Shown here: piece after piece, positions 62,971 through 64,000 of the stretch
How the letters are laid out: each line of letters begins with the position of its first letter
Numbering within the stretch: the stretch's first letter is position 1
Origin: Labrys wisconsinensis
GTDB taxonomy: Bacteria; Pseudomonadota; Alphaproteobacteria; Rhizobiales; Labraceae
NCBI RefSeq assembly: GCF_030814995.1
Contig: NZ_JAUSVX010000028.1
Span: 22,820-86,819, forward strand
DNA length: 64,000 nt
Direction: 5' to 3'
Made by a program: the position numbers and the translations under genes
Notes under the pieces: model-generated
What the model was told of the DNA's origin: nothing
The model's input: only the letters and a program-made list of their open reading frames with translations
The model's database searches: none

Positions 62971-62985
62971 TGTAGCGTTGCTACA
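62971..62985. promoter_or_regulatory. LysR-type operator in front of the last regulator
   Basis: TGTAGCGTTGCTACA is a perfect dyad with six-base arms and a three-base spacer, eight bases before the LysR start. It lies in the 178-bp divergent region with the SDR gene and is the obvious site for autoregulation. Confidence 0.6.
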
Positions 62986-62993
62986 CCCTCGCG

Positions 62994-63893
62994 ATGTCGC
63001 GGATGCCGCCCCTCGCCAGCCTGCGCGCCTTCGATGCCGCGGCGCGCCACCTCAACTTCCGGCTCGCCGCCGAGGAGCTGAACGTCACGCATGGCGCGGT
63101 GGCGCAGCAGATCCGGGCGCTGGAGGCGAGCCTCGGCGCAAGGCTGTTCGAGCGCGAGCCCCGCGGCCTGGCGCTCACGCCGACGGGGCGTGCCATGCAT
63201 CCGCAGATCCGACGCGCCTTCGCACTGATCGCCGGCGCGCTGGCCTCGGTCGAGCCGACACGCGAGCGCGATCGGCGCGGGGTCACCGTGACGGTGACGC
63301 CGTCCTTCGCGGCCCGGTGGCTCATTCCCCGCCTCGGACACTTCGCGGCGATCGCTCCGGATGTCGAGGTCCGCGTGCTGGCGTCGGAAGCGATGGAGCG
63401 TCTGGGCGGCCACGGCCTGCCCGACCTCGCCGTTCGGCTCTCGGCGCCACCGTTCGAACGCGCGGTCGAGGCCGAGCTACTCCTCGCGGGCGACCTGTTT
63501 CCGGTCTGCAGCCCGTCCCTCGCCGGGAAGCTGTCGACGCCGGCCGATCTCGCCGGGGCGACGCTGCTGCACGACGCCCATGATGCCTGGCCGCTCTGGC
63601 TGGAACTGGCGAACGCTCCGGCGCCGCCGGCTGTCGGCCGGCGCTTCAACCAGACCGCGCTGGCGCTGGGCGCCGCGCTCGACGGCCAGGGCGTGGCGCT
63701 GGCTCCCGCCGCGCTGGTGGCGGACGACCTGGCGCAGCGCCGCCTCGTCGCCCCCTTCGGCGGCCGGATGCGCCTCGCCTCCGGGCGAGCCTTCTACCTC
63801 ATCACGCCGAGGCTGGCGCGGACGCGGCCGGAGGTTTCGGCGTTCCGAGACTGGCTGCTGGCCGAGAGCCGGGCCGCCGTGTCGTGGGCCTAG
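62994..63893 (+). CDS. GcvA-type LysR-family regulator
   Basis: A 299-residue regulator. The N-terminal DNA-binding domain is FRLAAEELNVTHGAVAQQIRALEASLGARLFEREPRGLALT, close to GcvA-type LysR proteins. The C-terminal effector domain begins VTVTVTPSFAARWLIPRL, the GcvA-like signature. It is divergent from the atypical SDR gene, which it presumably controls. ATG 62994 or 63003 may be used. The effector is unknown. Confidence 0.92.
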   Translation: MSRMPPLASLRAFDAAARHLNFRLAAEELNVTHGAVAQQIRALEASLGARLFEREPRGLALTPTGRAMHPQIRRAFALIAGALASVEPTRERDRRGVTVTVTPSFAARWLIPRLGHFAAIAPDVEVRVLASEAMERLGGHGLPDLAVRLSAPPFERAVEAELLLAGDLFPVCSPSLAGKLSTPADLAGATLLHDAHDAWPLWLELANAPAPPAVGRRFNQTALALGAALDGQGVALAPAALVADDLAQRRLVAPFGGRMRLASGRAFYLITPRLARTRPEVSAFRDWLLAESRAAVSWA

Positions 63894-63922
63894 GCAGAAT
63901 CTCAGAACCTAAGCAGAGTTTC

Positions 63923-64000
63923 GGGGGGGGGGGGGGGGGGGGGGGCGGGCCCCCCCCCCCCCCCCGGGCGGCGGGGGGGGCGGGCCCGCGCGCCGCGCGC
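63923..64000. other. Low-complexity G/C tract, probable assembly artefact
   Basis: After TTTC at 63922, the sequence turns into runs of G, then C, then mixed G/C only, to the end of the window. It has no coding capacity and no A or T. Poly-G of this kind is typical of two-colour Illumina read ends with no signal, so it should not be read as biological sequence. Confidence 0.9.

Overview
The window is about 64 kb of very GC-rich chromosomal DNA from an alphaproteobacterium, most likely a member of Hyphomicrobiales (Rhizobiales). Supporting signs are endonuclease-type MutL, an alphaproteobacterial-type histidyl-tRNA synthetase, the HisZ/HisG pair, a HisKA_2-type phytochrome kinase, two Ku paralogues with a three-domain LigD, and several promoters matching the EcfG (general stress sigma factor) consensus GGAAC-N16/17-CGTT. 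There is no phage, integron or insertion sequence, and I found no rRNA, tRNA or CRISPR. The genus cannot be fixed from the sequence alone. The first gene (mutL) is cut by the window start. The last 78 bases are a G/C homopolymer tract that looks like an assembly artefact at a contig end.

Layout. 0-15 kb is mostly housekeeping: mutL, then (minus strand) ileS-lspA-hypothetical, ribF, a cheY-cheZ pair, and a minus-strand run of a large pseudouridine synthase, rsmD, two M16 peptidase-family genes and a HAD hydrolase, with tadA divergent. 15-28 kb is accessory and regulatory: a degenerate EAL protein, a LysE exporter, a nucleotidyltransferase, a YdeI-like protein, an MFS transporter, a metallo-beta-lactamase-fold lactonase with a divergent LysR, a SoxR module with a clear SoxR box driving a flavin reductase-like gene, a toxin-antitoxin pair whose toxin is frameshifted, an AraC regulator with a periplasmic PEBP-like protein, a GGDEF protein and a GNAT acetyltransferase.

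28-35 kb is the most coherent accessory block: a KGG-repeat stress protein, two convergent ku genes, ligD, a small coiled-coil protein, topoisomerase IB and a 90-residue hypothetical protein. Four genes here have EcfG-type promoters, so I infer a stress-induced DNA-end-joining and topology island. The ku2 leader also carries two inverted repeats, one with 16-bp perfect arms.

35-48 kb holds a frameshifted MFS gene, a membrane GGDEF-EAL protein, a cation/proton antiporter, a LysE exporter divergent from a WYL regulator with an obvious operator, then hisS, a class III adenylate cyclase-TPR gene and hisZ-hisG, and a single-domain response regulator. 48-64 kb holds rsgA, a tandem-duplicated dicupin, a translationally coupled pair of a nitroreductase-fold protein and a PaaK-like adenylate-forming enzyme, an arginine-deiminase-family gene downstream of a bphO-bphP phytochrome operon, tex, a phospholipase D-like protein, and an atypical SDR divergent from a LysR regulator.

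Several dispersed intergenic repeats recur here: a paired element of about 180 bp at two convergent gene junctions, a 94-bp element in two copies, a 12-7-12 inverted repeat in two copies, and hairpin pairs around a shared core (5.9 and 45.5 kb). Two independent single-base frameshifts (24.2 kb and 36.07 kb) should be checked against raw reads before being called real.
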